A DNA stretch of 64,000 nucleotides from Sacculina carcini (lineage: Eukaryota; Arthropoda; Thecostraca; Sacculinidae). Position numbers and translations under genes: made by a program. The stretch covers positions 9,748,968 through 9,812,967 of the forward strand of contig OU696575.1 of assembly GCA_916048095.2 (NCBI GenBank), written 5' to 3'. A model generated the notes under the pieces. It saw only the letters and a list, made by a program, of their open reading frames with translations, made no database searches and was not told the DNA's origin. Positions 1 to 10,060 of the stretch are shown piece after piece; positions within the stretch are counted from its first letter, which is position 1; each line of letters starts with the position of its first letter.

Positions 1-162
1 TCCATACTCACACTATATCCACACGCAATATACTCATGCACACATGCTCGCAATATATCTACACAATTCGCTCATGTACACGTGAACACATCCGACGGCA
101 ATATTAATCTGCCAATTATTACGATTAATAGACGGATCAAATGGACTTTATACTTCTCTATC

Positions 163-1085
163 TTAGAGCCATGATGTAATATTTCTCTTGAATAAATGTA
201 ATTTGAGTATCCTTTTTATTCTCTTGTCGATTCTTTTCCACATGCCTGCTCCTACATTGTGAAAACAAAATTGTCTGTAACGTGTTCTATTAGATGATAT
301 CGAAAAAATTTCCGGATGTCGATTTTTGATCTGAAATAAACATTGAAGATTGCTTGGGAGTTTGATAAGCTTGTGAAAAGCTTTGTTGTGAAAAGCTTGA
401 TAAGAGAAAACTGAGATGTTTAGGTCTCTTAGATTTTCGAGAGATAAAATTTTAAACTCCTTAAACATTGGTTTAGTGCTTTCATTTTGAGATTTATATT
501 CAATTAATCTGATTGTTCTTTTTTGCAGCTTGAATAGTGCCTGAAGGTTAGATGAATATGTGGATCCCCAGGTTTCAATACAATAGCCCAGCTGGGATTT
601 CACCAAACAATTATACAGTAGCAAGTATGTTTTTTGAGTAATCAGAGGTCTAATCTTTGTTAACATGAACGAAATTTTGGAGATCTTTGTTTCAAGCCAC
701 TTGATATGTTTTTTCCATGAAATATTTTCCTCAAATATCACCCCAAGGAACTTTGTATGTGATACTCTTTTTATTTGCCTATTTCTAATTTTAATGTCGA
801 AATATTTTGATTGTCGCTTACCAAGCACAATATAACTTGTTTTATCAATATTTAATAACAATTTGTTCATATCAAGCCACCAACTTAGTTTCTCTAGTTC
901 ACTATTCATTATATTCTCCAAGTCCCCAACATTTTTACCTGCAAAAAACAAATTCGTGTCATCAGCAAACAGAACTAATTTACTTTGTTTCAAATAGTCA
1001 AATAAATCATTGATGAATAAAAGAAACAGTTTGGGACCCAGCACTGAGCCTTGTGGTACTCCACACTGTACGTTCCCTGGTTCAG
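163..1085 (-). pseudogene. Family A copy 1 reverse transcriptase, C-terminal half
   Basis: The reading frame enters at a recognisable RT block, GVPQGSVLGPKLFLLFINDL, and carries the catalytic FADDTN box. It then shows the usual LINE sequence after the palm: a KFLGV block, an SQLGYCIETWG block and a basic C-terminus (KRIKRILKLHLFKR). The fingers domain is absent because of an upstream deletion, so the product cannot be an active polymerase. The residues seen are typical of Jockey/CR1-type RTs. Most of the 293-aa frame is uninterrupted, so the deletion is probably the oldest inactivating event still visible. Confidence 0.88.
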
Positions 1086-1189
1086 AAAAATAATTATAAA
1101 AAACGGTTTGTGTCCTTGTGTGAGAAAAAGTGATAATGATAATGTGAATAAAGTGATATGATCATATGCCAGTATTAAGTGAAGACGTG

Positions 1190-2134
1190 CCACACGATAA
1201 TCACTGTGTGCATCTTCAGACTGTGATCTACGCCAAATTTTTTCTTTTTTTCTTTTCAAGCGCTTTGCCCGCAGTACCTCCTTGTTGAACCAGGGAGCTG
1301 ATGGTCTGTCAAAAATTGTTCTGTGGACTTGAGGACACTGTGAGTTGTATTCATGCTTCACGACCTCATTGAACTTGCCTAAAAGACAAGTTGAGCACTG
1401 ATACATGGACATTACATGCACACAATTTGTATAGAGCATTTGGTCTAGACTGTTTATTGTATTAAAAATTAACGCCGCAGGGTCCAGGCTGTCCATTTTT
1501 CTGCAAAGCACCGTTCGTACACTATTGGATCCACTATGGACAGGTAAGTAAAATCAACTATTTTATGAACAGGTGATATTCGATGAATATTATCAACCGA
1601 GACATTAATGATACAATTTGATTTATTTCCCGAAATAATAAGATCCAGAATGTGACCGGCTTTTGACGTCGGTTCTAACACATGATTAGAAAGATCTTGA
1701 CTATTTAGGACATTTTTGAACTCATTTGCATAATAGTTGTTAGCATCATCAAACCAAATATTAAAATCTCCACATATCACATTGTGATATGAAACCATGT
1801 CTAAAGACTCTATATACATCCTGAATTCTTCTAAAAACAAGCTTAGTTTGAGATTTGGCGGACGATACACCACAGTAATAATAATTTTAGTATTCCCCAT
1901 TTCTAAAGCACACTGCATGTGCTCAAAACTTTGTCTATTAGCGGAACTCAACTGCCTCACTTTAGAGCATTTATTGGATACAAAGATACCCACTCCACCC
2001 CCTTTACCGTTTGTTCTGGGCTTATGAAGAAAAATAAAATTATTAGGAGTCATTTCTGTAATAATTGCCATATCATTACTGGTCAACCAGGTTTCTGTGA
2101 GTGCCAATACTTTATAACCCTCGTCCATTAACAA
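1190..2134 (-). pseudogene. Family A copy 1 endonuclease and EN-RT linker
   Basis: An apurinic/apyrimidinic-type endonuclease (exonuclease-endonuclease-phosphatase fold) that would nick target DNA for target-primed reverse transcription. Visible blocks are ALTETWL (catalytic Glu), GGGVGIFV, VVYRPP and VICGDFNIWF, followed by a degraded C-terminal SPVHKIVDF segment in place of the usual SDH. The first strand and its Asn are missing from the open frame, which starts at MLMDEGYKV. Downstream, in another frame, 990-1511 preserves the linker APWFNKEVLRAKRLKRKK, so there is a frameshift near 1500. Nonfunctional as it stands. Confidence 0.85.
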
Positions 2135-2204
2135 CTGTTAAATATCAATAGTCTTATTACATACCGACTGAATGTTGACTAAGCCACATTTCACACTAGA
2201 CGAA

Positions 2205-3293
2205 TTACTGGCCATAATCTGTTTTTGTTTGTACATTCGTCATTTCTTGTTGCATTGACGGGTAGCACATGTCATTTGAACAATGTCCGACGTTTTCTCT
2301 CCTGAATCTTACACAATTGATGCACTTTTTCACGCTCGACGTGCAGCTCCTTGAATCATGAGCGCCCGCACACCGAAAACAATACGGGCCATCACCAGCA
2401 GATTTAGCAGAACAATTAGCCGCAGTGTGGCCAGATCGCTGACAATGGTAACACGCCAGTGCATATAATCTGTCCAGCACTCTGTAGATGCCCCACTCCA
2501 ATCGCAGTCTGTCACCCTGTTTAGCTACGGCTCTTCTGATTTCAGGGTTGCACTTTACAATGTAGTGGTGTGTCTTACCCGCGGCTGGTTTTTTGAAAAC
2601 CACCTCCATCTTTTTTGCAGCGTCTTCAATTTCTTCAAGTGCTGGGTTTCTTGTAATAATATTTCGAACAATGTTTTCTCCATCTTCCTCTGTGTTCACA
2701 TTGCATATCATTATCTTGGGTTCTAACTTTTTAACAATTTTCGTTGTCACATTTTCAACATCCTTCAGTTTCTCCACAGCCACATCACGTTCATTTCTGT
2801 TCTGGAAATTTATTATAATATTCCCTTTTCTTGTGAACTTCGTGTCTTGAGCTTGCACATTTTGAATGGCAGATTTCACATGCGACTTATTCACCATGCC
2901 AGCTTCAACAGATTTTGATTTCACTATCAACAGGTTCTTACCTTTTTTAGCGGCATCCAACCACGCGCTTCCCGTTGAGCTACACAATACATTGTCACCT
3001 AGAGGTTCCGTCATAGCACGATGATCTTCATCCATGCAACACCGCGCCGCAGCCTCGCTTCCCATATGACTCTCACATTGTCGCGAATCCATTTTCTTCT
3101 CCAGTTTTTTCACTTTTTGTATCACTTCAGTCAGTTTTTCCCCCAGCTGTTCATCGTTTGACAGTTTTCGCATCAGATCCTTGTTCATCTCCTTCAACTC
3201 TTCAACCATCTGTTGTAGATGCATAATTTTGTCATGCTTCTCATTGCAGTCCTTGCACGTTTTTTTCTTGGCACCAGATGTTGCCATATCCAA
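2205..3293 (-). CDS. Family A copy 1 ORF1 protein (gag-like, CCHC zinc knuckles)
   Basis: A 362-aa ORF that looks uninterrupted. Residues 1-80 are Lys/Glu-rich with heptad character (coiled coil; KDCNEKHDKIMHLQQMVEEL). A middle region (about 120-260) contains the KIMICNVNTEE motif found in all three copies of this family here. The C-terminus (about 275-345) has three Cys-rich knuckles: CYHCQRSGHTAANC, CFRCAGAHDSRSC and CINCVRFRRENVGHC. LINE ORF1 proteins bind and chaperone the element RNA. The start ATG is followed by MDMATSGAKKK, matching MATSAKRRA in copy 2. This ORF is better preserved than the ORF2 beside it. Confidence 0.88.
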   Translation of the reverse strand: MDMATSGAKKKTCKDCNEKHDKIMHLQQMVEELKEMNKDLMRKLSNDEQLGEKLTEVIQKVKKLEKKMDSRQCESHMGSEAAARCCMDEDHRAMTEPLGDNVLCSSTGSAWLDAAKKGKNLLIVKSKSVEAGMVNKSHVKSAIQNVQAQDTKFTRKGNIIINFQNRNERDVAVEKLKDVENVTTKIVKKLEPKIMICNVNTEEDGENIVRNIITRNPALEEIEDAAKKMEVVFKKPAAGKTHHYIVKCNPEIRRAVAKQGDRLRLEWGIYRVLDRLYALACYHCQRSGHTAANCSAKSAGDGPYCFRCAGAHDSRSCTSSVKKCINCVRFRRENVGHCSNDMCYPSMQQEMTNVQTKTDYGQ

Positions 3294-3921
3294 TTACTAT
3301 TTCCAATTACTATAGGCACTATTTCCTCCCTATTCCTATTACTTGTAGATATTAGCAGTTTGCGAGGGACAATACGCTTAATCAATTAATTTCCCTGCAA
3401 CTACCGCACGTACCACATTAAATGTCGCACGTGGATTTGGCGAAATTTCTTTTGCGCTATTTTTTATGGATTTTGCTGTGAAACTAATGCGCTGCGTAAA
3501 TAATGCACAAAAATTGCTTCATGAAATTCACCCGCACGCGATGCGATGCACAGAGGCACGCGACGCCACGCGCACCACTCAGATCACAATCTCTACCTAC
3601 TGTCTATCTGAGATCACTTTCAATTAACAACAACACGCCTACACACAGATTAAACAGCATAAATTAGGAGCGACAATCAACACGTCCACACGCAACGACC
3701 ACTCAAACAAGACTTATCGTTATCTTAGCGTTATCTTAGCTTTAATATGCACGATATAAAGTCCATTCGTTTCGCTTACAAGATTGGAAAATTCTGAATG
3801 CGTTAGATTTTTATCAACATGATGTAAATTATCGTGTAAATTATGGGGAATGAATTCATCTATACAATGAGTATTATGCATGTGGGAAACCCGGCTTGGA
3901 GCAAATACACCGTCAGCGCGT

Positions 3922-4345
3922 TCAGCATGCATATTCGGTTTTTGTTTTGATTTCTTCCAGCTGTTTGGCGAGAACGGGGCAGCATCTGTCGTTTGCACAA
4001 TGATTGTACTCCGTTTTTCTATGTCGCATGCAGTTGATGCACTTCTTTTCTTCAGTCTGACACTGTTTCGCCGTGTGGTTGCCTGCACATATATGACAAC
4101 ACGGGCCATTTCCAGCAGTTCTCCATGTGCAATTTTCCGCCACGTGTCCATATCTCTGGCAGTGGTAGCATACAACTGCATGGAAGCTGTCCACAATCTC
4201 ATACTGTCCCCAGTTCAGTCTCAATGCGTCATTACATTTCCCAATCGCACTTCGTACCTCGGCATCGCATTTAATAATGAAATGACGAGTTCCCGCAGCA
4301 GCCTCTTTTGTTCGTACCACATCCATACGTTTTTCGATACTTTCA
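3922..4345 (-). pseudogene. Family A copy 2 ORF1, C-terminal zinc-knuckle part
   Basis: Encodes CYHCQRYGHVAENC, CHICAGNHTAKQC and CINCMRHRKTEYNHC, the same three-knuckle array as copy 1 with clear sequence divergence. The upstream frame runs into a GATA-type microsatellite at 4350-4560 that separates this piece from its N-terminal half. After the last knuckle the frame shifts into the start of ORF2. Confidence 0.85.
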
Positions 4346-4560
4346 ATCTTGAGTATATTGAGATATTGATATTGATATAGATATTGATATAGATAGATAG
4401 ATAGATATATAGATCCACATCCATACCACATCCATACGTTTTTCGATACTTTCAATCTTGAGTATATTGAGATATTGATATAGATATTGATATAGATAGA
4501 TAGATAGATATATAGATATATAGATAGATAGATATTGATATAGATATTGAGAATCTTGAG
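4325..4560. repeat. Interrupted GATA/GATATT microsatellite with a ~110-bp tandem duplication
   Basis: A block beginning CGTTTTTCGATACTTTCAAT occurs near 4329 and again near 4437. Each copy is followed by GATATTGATATAGATAGATA-type repeats. The array lies inside the ORF1 coding sequence of family A copy 2. Slippage plus one larger tandem duplication explains it. The duplication includes coding sequence (a KIESIEKRMDVV segment is encoded twice), so it arose after insertion of the element. Confidence 0.85.
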
Positions 4561-4572
4561 ATATTGAGTGCA

Positions 4573-5175
4573 TCATTTTTTTTCTATCAGTTTCTCTACA
4601 ATGCCTTCGCTCTCTTCCGCATTGACATTGCAAATCATTATTTTTGGCTGCAACTTTCTCACCGTTTTAGTTGAAATATCTGAGACATTTTTAATTTTGG
4701 TTGTGGCAGCATCTCTCTCTTCCTTTCTCTCAAAGTTCATCACCATTTTTCCTTTGTGCGTAAACTTGGTTTGCTTGACCTGGACATGTTTTAGCGCTGC
4801 AATCATCTCTGGTTTTTTTACTTTCAACGTTTTTTCTTCGTTGGTGGCCGACACCACCAGCAGGTTCTTCGTGTTTCCTTCTTTTTACTGCTGTCAGCCA
4901 CGGTGACTCACCTGATTTCTCCAAACTTGCTTCCGCTTGGCTTTCATCCTTCGTCGTCTTCACAAATATATCCAGTTCTTCCACCTTCTTCGTAACATCT
5001 TCCAATTGTCGTGCCAACTTATCATCTCTGCAAATTTTTTCTTGCAACTGTTTGTTGTTCTCCATCAATTCCTTGTTTTTTCCATCAACTCCTTCACTTG
5101 ATTTTCTAGCAGTTTGATTCTTCCTTCCTTTTCGGAGCAATTGCCACATGCTCTTCTTTTGGCAGATGTTGCCAT
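4573..5175 (-). pseudogene. Family A copy 2 ORF1, N-terminal part
   Basis: Starts MATSAKRRACGNCSEKEG at the ATG complementary to 5173-5175 and continues as a coiled-coil-like Lys/Glu-rich stretch. It then shifts frame at least twice. The segment TVRKLQPKIMICNVNAEE matches the KIMICNVNTEE motif of copy 1. The protein is broken by frameshifts and by the microsatellite on its C-terminal side. Confidence 0.8.
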
Positions 5176-5369
5176 GATGAAAATGTTTCCAATTGAAAAA
5201 TGCTCAAGATACAAAAAATTACATTGTTTTACTTTAATGCAATTGGATATCAAAAATTAATGTAAATTATAGGAGCTACAAAAACGCGTCCGCACGCAAT
5301 GACTGCACAAATGAAACATATGTAATATATGAAATATATATATATATATATACATAAGTTGATCGGATA

Positions 5370-5947
5370 TTTTTAATCCTGTTTGTGGTACCAGCATTTA
5401 GTTTGATTTCTTCAATATAGCGTTCAGTTGTCTGCACTCCTTTGAATCTGGAACGATTATCATGTCCCTATTTGTATTGAGTGCATACTTTTTTCTTTTA
5501 TGTATTTTTGCGCTTTCCTTTTGCATTTGATTATGAATGCTGATGTGTATTTCAAATCCTGGGATATTTGCATGATCTTTTTAATTTCATTACTGAGTTT
5601 TTCGGAACTACATATTCTCAGATACCTTAAGAACTCTCCTATAATCATTCCTGATTTCATTGACTCTGAATGACACGACAAGGCATGCATTTTGTCATTT
5701 TTGGCAGTCGGTTTCCTGTACACATCAAATACCATTTGACCATTTGCGTTGGATATTAGCACATCGAGAAATGGATTTTTTTTCATACTCTTGTGAATTG
5801 TACATTTTCGCACACTGTTGAGCTCGTTCAACTTGATATTTAAATCAATTGATTCTGGCGTAATTGCGAGCACGTCATCTACGTATCTAAGCCATACCGC
5901 ATCTTTTCTATGATACGATGCTGACATTTCGAGATTTTCCATGTACA
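5370..5947 (-). mobile_element. Penelope-like element fragment (RT palm and thumb)
   Basis: Encodes MENLEMS, then WLRYVDDVLAI (the catalytic YVDD), LNELNSVRKCTIH, PFLDVLI and VYRKPTAKNDK. This order is characteristic of Penelope-like reverse transcriptases. The frame continues through SCHSESMKSGMIIGEFLRYLRICSS and ends before any GIY-YIG endonuclease, which I do not see. On its 5' side it is fused to an unrelated I-like ORF2. Its first ~167 bp are repeated at 10061-10230. Penelope elements use a telomerase-related RT. Confidence 0.82.
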
Positions 5948-6540
5948 CAAAAAAACTACACCAGTCATTTCGTTTTGCCGTGCGAATTATCTTTCTGGTT
6001 TTAGCTCGCTCTCTGTGCAGGTTAATTAGACACTGAAATGTATTTTGCATTTGGTACATTCGCAAGACGCTCTTTCTCCTGGCTATGGCGTTTCGGCAAT
6101 CATTGTTGAACCAGGGAACGGAGATTTGCTTCGGAGGCCCTCTGCTTATCGGCACAGCGATCTCTGCTGCCTGATACAGAGTTGTGTTGAGATGGTGGAG
6201 ACTAGCACCTACTGCTTGGTTGTCATCAAAAGCGTCGATATGAGATTTTGAGGTAAACAAATCCCAATACGCTCTTTTCAGTTTCCATGAAGGGGCCCAG
6301 AGTGCGGATGATTTATGAAAATTTTATAAAATTATGGGGTAGTGATCCGACTCTCGAACGTCTTGGTGAGTTGACCAGTTGAATATTCCTGCTATGTTTG
6401 GAGAACACAATGTCAGGTCAATGGCTGAGTGTTTTTTTCGTGCATACATTGTAGTGTGTTGGACTATCATCGTTTATAAGCACCAAGCTGTTGTTCGTTA
6501 TTAAATCTTCCAGCATTCTTCCTTTGTTGTCTACCTTTGT
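5948..6540 (-). pseudogene. I-like ORF2: endonuclease C-terminus and EN-RT linker
   Basis: Read on the minus strand from 6540 the decayed frame gives GRMLEDLITNNSLVLINDD, then SAIDLTLCSPNIAGIFNW and RESDHYPI. These are the DLTL and SDH blocks that end a LINE endonuclease. The linker SVPWFNNDCRNAIARRKSVL follows. Several small indels separate these blocks. A 13-bp direct duplication (TTTGTTGTCTACC, near 6523 and 6536) sits at the junction with the gag-protease insert. Confidence 0.78.
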
Positions 6541-6543
6541 TGT

Positions 6544-6960
6544 CTACCTCAACAATTGAGCGGGATACGCTGGAGGTAGAACCATCAACGATCGAGCCAC
6601 GTCCCACGATAGAAGAAGACCAGATGCGCCTTTCAGAATGTGAGCCTGTGTATCAACTACAGCTTCACCGAGCTTGACTCTGATTGACAGCATACCTTGG
6701 GATTTCATGGAGTGTCCATCGGCTGCTCGCGGCATCACTGACGGCGGCAAGAGGTTGTCGATATGACCACCCACCTGGTGCAGAAAGTCGACTCCACCAA
6801 CAGTAATGTCAGCCCCACTATCCGGGAGTGCCATAACGTGAGAGCCTTGACCATCCTGCTCTACCCACACATTGATACGCGGTGCGCGCTTGTCCGACAT
6901 AGTGGCTACTACGGCTGCGTGACTAGCGTCCGCGGTTTTTTTATTTTCCGCGATCGGCAC
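6544..6960 (-). CDS. Retropepsin-like protease domain (Gypsy-type)
   Basis: A 138-aa frame with the aspartic protease signature ALPDSGADITVGG near residues 44-56; the DSG is the catalytic triad of a retroviral-type protease that acts as a dimer to cut Gag-Pol. The flap region is less clear. It overlaps the 3' end of gag (6909-6960) in another frame, consistent with gag/pol frameshifting. The frame ends PAYPAQLLR, where RT sequence would normally begin, so pol is truncated. Confidence 0.75.
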   Translation of the reverse strand: MPIAENKKTADASHAAVVATMSDKRAPRINVWVEQDGQGSHVMALPDSGADITVGGVDFLHQVGGHIDNLLPPSVMPRAADGHSMKSQGMLSIRVKLGEAVVDTQAHILKGASGLLLSWDVARSLMVLPPAYPAQLLR

Positions 6961-7751
6961 ATTGAGGCAAAGTGACCAAGCTTTTTACAAATGTGACATG
7001 TCTTGCCATCTGCAGGACAGCGCCCCCTGTGTGCGCGTCCACATTTCTGACATTTTGACGGTTTATCACTCGGCTGATATTTCTTGCCGGCAGCGCAAAC
7101 TGCGGCATCACTATCGTGTGCCTTACCGACAATGACAGTGGTGTCTCTCTCAGCGGCCTCGTGAATTCGACATATCTCGATGGCCTTGTCCAAAGTGAGT
7201 TTCTTCTCTGAGCAGAGACGCTTGATGACTGCATGGTCTCTCAAGCCAATGACAATTCGGTCGCGGATCAAACTGTCCCTGCACGAATCACAGAAATTGC
7301 AAGACGAGCTGAAGTCACGTAAAGAAACGAGAAAATCATCGAACAGTTCCCCTTGCATCTGCGATCGCATATTGAAATTGCGGCGCTCCACCACTTCATT
7401 AATCTGACCCTGTGCATAAGCTTCCAGAGCTTTCAGTTCCTTTCCAGGCTGCACTGAATCGGCGTCAGACAAATCCAAGTTTTGCACTACGCGCAATGTT
7501 TCATCGCTCATCATTGATCTGAGTACCGCCATTTGAATGAATTTATCAGCATGTAAAAGACCTGATAAAAGAACGTAATCATCGTACCGCGATTTCCACA
7601 ATGAGAATCCACTTTTATCCACTGAAAGGTTCAGTTTTGGTGGTGGGTTAACTTTTCCCGCCCACCCCTGTGATTGCGATTGAGCCAAAAAAGGGTTTTC
7701 GGTGGTTCCACTACCGACTGCGCCATGTTCTGGTTGAGACATCACACTCAA
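6909..7751 (-). CDS. Gag protein with CCHC zinc knuckles (Gypsy-type)
   Basis: 280 aa. The N-terminal two thirds show the capsid-like helical pattern of Gypsy gags (FSLWKSRYDDYVLLSGL, IVIGLRDHAVIKRLCSE). The C-terminus has Cys-rich knuckles: CQKCGRAHRGRC and CHICKKLGHFASMC, the second with good CX2CX4HX4C spacing. Gag packages the element RNA into virus-like particles. The ORF is uninterrupted and starts at MSVMSQPEH. Its family differs from the other three Gypsy groups in this window. Confidence 0.82.
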   Translation of the reverse strand: MSVMSQPEHGAVGSGTTENPFLAQSQSQGWAGKVNPPPKLNLSVDKSGFSLWKSRYDDYVLLSGLLHADKFIQMAVLRSMMSDETLRVVQNLDLSDADSVQPGKELKALEAYAQGQINEVVERRNFNMRSQMQGELFDDFLVSLRDFSSSCNFCDSCRDSLIRDRIVIGLRDHAVIKRLCSEKKLTLDKAIEICRIHEAAERDTTVIVGKAHDSDAAVCAAGKKYQPSDKPSKCQKCGRAHRGRCPADGKTCHICKKLGHFASMCRSRKIKKPRTLVTQP

Positions 7752-7929
7752 TCCAAATGCTGATTATATTGGAAGCGACCAACAACGATAAATATTCAAG
7801 AGCACGAAGAAAGGAAAACCGTCCCCAAAGAAAAAACTCCCCGCGTCGCCCTCTCCCGCGCGCCACGTTCACTGCACATCAAGAACATTTAACCATTATA
7901 TAAACACCACAACATCATCACCCTATAGG

Positions 7930-8370
7930 AAGCGATGAGCATTAAAAATCCCCTAGAATTATGACTTCATTTCTCAGCGTGGAAATGAGACAACTCAAAT
8001 GATCTCGAAGTTGTCGAACTGTGATTTATAGAGGATAGTAAACACTGGCAATATCTATACGGCGATTATTGAAACTGACTGTGCATATCACTTCTTGTAT
8101 ATCACAGTTTGAGTTAAAGCCTTGGACTGGAGTTTGAGGTATGGCGGTGGATATATAGAGGGCCACACCACCTTTACGCCGTCCGTCGACACTGCTATCG
8201 CCGCGGTACAATGTGTACCCTGCCATATTGAGGTTGAAACAATCAGACGGTTTGAGCCATTTTTCCTGTAAGGCTATGATTCTCGGTGAAACTGTGGACA
8301 GAAAACATTTCACCTCATTCCATTTGGATATCAGTCCTCTACAGTTCCATTGTAGTAAGAAGGTCATCAT
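7930..8370 (-). pseudogene. I-like ORF2: endonuclease N-terminus
   Basis: Starts MMTFLLQWNCRGLISKWNEV, with the catalytic Asn (WNCRG) and then the Glu in IALQEKWL, followed by GGVALYI and IASVYYPL. Beyond a stop the frame goes on to IILGDFNAH at about 7930, with one base too many in the GDF codons. The gag-protease insert begins directly after. Between 8371 and about 8635 I see no coding sequence; this is probably the ORF1-ORF2 spacer plus decayed sequence. Confidence 0.82.
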
Positions 8371-8492
8371 ATATCTGGTATTGATGACAAAAGAAATACG
8401 ATGTAAAACTATTTAAAAGAGGGGAATGTTTAAAAATGTATCTGCAGGTTATGAACTATCATATTCACTCCCTGCAGACGTGATCGGCTCTG

Positions 8493-8514
8493 GTGTGTGT
8501 GTGTGTGTGTGTAG
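8493..8514. repeat. (TG)n microsatellite
   Basis: About nine GT units in the spacer between ORF1 and ORF2 of the I-like element. No function seen. Confidence 0.9.
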
Positions 8515-8635
8515 TTTTTGTTTTCGGTGGTCTGGTTTACTGTAACCATGATCTAGATTTCGTGAGACATGTTTGTGCGAACGTTGTTCGGTGTGTGTCA
8601 TATTTTGAAAGGTTTGTGTATTCTCGGCATTGCAT

Positions 8636-9869
8636 TCATCCGATATTTTTTGTTAAGGTTTTTATTTGCTTGCCCTGTTGTCTTTCCTTCGGGTGAGGAA
8701 CCTCTCTATGGATTGTGAGAGTTTGAGTTTGAGAGTTATCTTTTTGGGTCGGTTTTTTCAGTGGTGGAAGTTCTGCAATCGGATCTGTTTGTGTTTCTGC
8801 GTTTGACAGTGACACTTTGTTGACTGTACCAACCGTTGACGCGTAAGATCTTTTTGGAAGTGTCGATTGTGTTTCAGAGTAGACTTTGCGTGCTTCCTTG
8901 AATGAAACTCCCTGGACAGCCTGTATGTGATAGATTTCTTTCTCGCGCTGCCACACAGGGCAGCTACGTGAGTCGCTGATACAGTGAAGACAGGACTGCT
9001 CTTCCGCACAAGGTTGCTCGCCATGGTCATTTCTGCCGCATTTTTGGGCATTTGTCCTCACTGCGACAATTCCTGGCTCCATGTCCAAACGATTGACACT
9101 TAAAACACCGCAGAGGGCTCGGCACAAATACGCGCACCTCGTAACGAATATAGCCAGCATATATACGCTCGGGGCGAGCAGCACGGTTAAATGTCAGAAT
9201 CAGCAAACTGGTGTGGTTTCGTACACCATTCCGGAAACTTGTTATTCGCTTGACTTCAGTGACTTCTTCGTCCTCCAGACCATTGAGTATGTCTGTTTCG
9301 GATAGGTCGCGCAGTTCAAGGGCATAGATAATCCCTTTGCTCTTATTTCGTTTACCGTCCAATTCAACTGTTACAGGTTACTGGCACAAGGTCAAAAGGG
9401 TCCCATTTTTCTAAATGAGAAAACATTCTTTTGTCGAATGACTACGTATGAACCAGTAGGATCTATTTCATTGTATTTTTTTCGTCATTTCGACCTTCGT
9501 TCGATGGGTTCTTGGCTGATACCGTCATGTCATCCCTGTGTTCACTGTGTTAAACGTTACCATTACGAGAAAATGTGTCCATGGGGGCCGAGTCATTTCC
9601 ATTCTTACCATAACCACCGTCTTTTCGTTTATCCGATCTATCCGAGTTCAGGGCCGGGCCATTACCATGCTCATTATCACCGTCATTCCGTTTGTCTGCT
9701 TGCTTATCCAATTTCGGGGCCGAGTCATTGATAGTCGATGTGTCGCTAAGGCTGGACTCATCAGTATTTCCTCCACTACCTTTCTCCTTCTGCGCTTCCT
9801 GGCCTTCCAGGACCCAGGAGGGCCTGGAGATTCCCCAGGTGGGGGTTTGATCATCCCGTATCCAACCAA
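8636..9869 (-). pseudogene. I-like ORF1 (CCHC RNA-binding protein)
   Basis: The main frame (9362 downward) reads GIIYALELRDLSETDILNGL, the RNA-binding domain typical of I/Jockey-group ORF1, then VRVFVPSPLRCFKCQSFGHG with a CCHC knuckle. A frameshift near 9050 leads to CLHCISDSRSCPVWQREKEI and SFKEARKVYSETQ. A plausible N-terminus beginning MVGYGMIKPPPGES lies near 9869, linked by further frameshifts. The WQREKEI...EARKVY block is shared with the Nimb-type ORF1 at 19531-21168, where the second Glu is a stop codon. Confidence 0.8.
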
Positions 9870-10060
9870 AGCAGCAGAGGAAAAAGTATAGGAACGATCT
9901 CACCGGAAAAAATGAAGAGAGGAGAAAGGGTGCTGGTTCAAATAGCTGCGCCAAAAATCTGCCAGAGACAAGACGTTGACACAACAAGAAAACCAAAACA
10001 ACTGACTCCACACAACAAAAAACAACCAAACAACGATTTGTTCATGACTTTTTTCTTCTT

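Larger units (their letters stand above)
163..3715 (-). mobile_element. Family A non-LTR retrotransposon, copy 1 (Jockey/CR1 group), internally deleted
   Basis: This is a minus-strand LINE with its 5' end near 3715 and its coding end near 163. The order is 5' UTR (about 3294-3715, no ORF, CpG-rich), CCHC-type ORF1, endonuclease, a linker, then the RT palm and C-terminus. The 5' UTR has a short block near 3670-3700 that is also seen at the 5' ends of two sister copies near 5280 and 13290. The N-terminal half of the RT is missing: the linker motif PWFNKEV lies near 1280, and only about 200 bp further on the RT resumes at GVPQGS near 1065. I see no target duplication or poly(A) tail. It abuts copy 2 exactly at its 5' end, which suggests insertion into it or recombination with it. 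The clade assignment is inference. Confidence 0.85.
3716..5330 (-). mobile_element. Family A non-LTR element, copy 2 (5' UTR and ORF1 only)
   Basis: A second minus-strand copy. It retains the 5' UTR (about 5176-5330), a broken ORF1 and just the first residues of ORF2: the short frame ending near 3720 reads NGLYIVHIKAKI, which resembles the opening of a LINE endonuclease. The rest of ORF2 is missing because copy 1 starts exactly there. Losing the 3' end is the reverse of normal LINE 5' truncation, so it points to interruption by a later insertion or to a deletion. Confidence 0.8.
6541..7925 (-). mobile_element. Gypsy-type gag-protease cassette without LTRs, inserted in a LINE endonuclease
   Basis: A 1.4-kb minus-strand segment holding a complete-looking gag and a retropepsin, with no RT, integrase or recognisable LTR. 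It splits the I-like endonuclease between the GDFNAH block (near 7930) and the GRMLEDL block (near 6490). The insert begins in gag 5' sequence and stops at the end of the protease. Both genes are open, so decay is modest. A truncated RNA-mediated insertion or a remnant left by deletion could explain it. Confidence 0.72.
5948..10060 (-). mobile_element. I-like non-LTR element with CCHC ORF1, 3'-truncated and carrying a Gypsy cassette
   Basis: The order on the minus strand is 5' UTR (about 9890-10060), ORF1 (about 9869-8640), the ORF2 endonuclease N-terminus (8370-7930), a foreign gag-protease insert (about 7925-6541), the endonuclease C-terminus (6540-6300) and the linker (6260-5948). There is no RT: the element stops inside the linker and passes straight into Penelope sequence. 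Penelope sequence flanks both ends. Loss of the 3' end is not what target-primed insertion produces, so deletion or recombination is likely. Confidence 0.75.
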
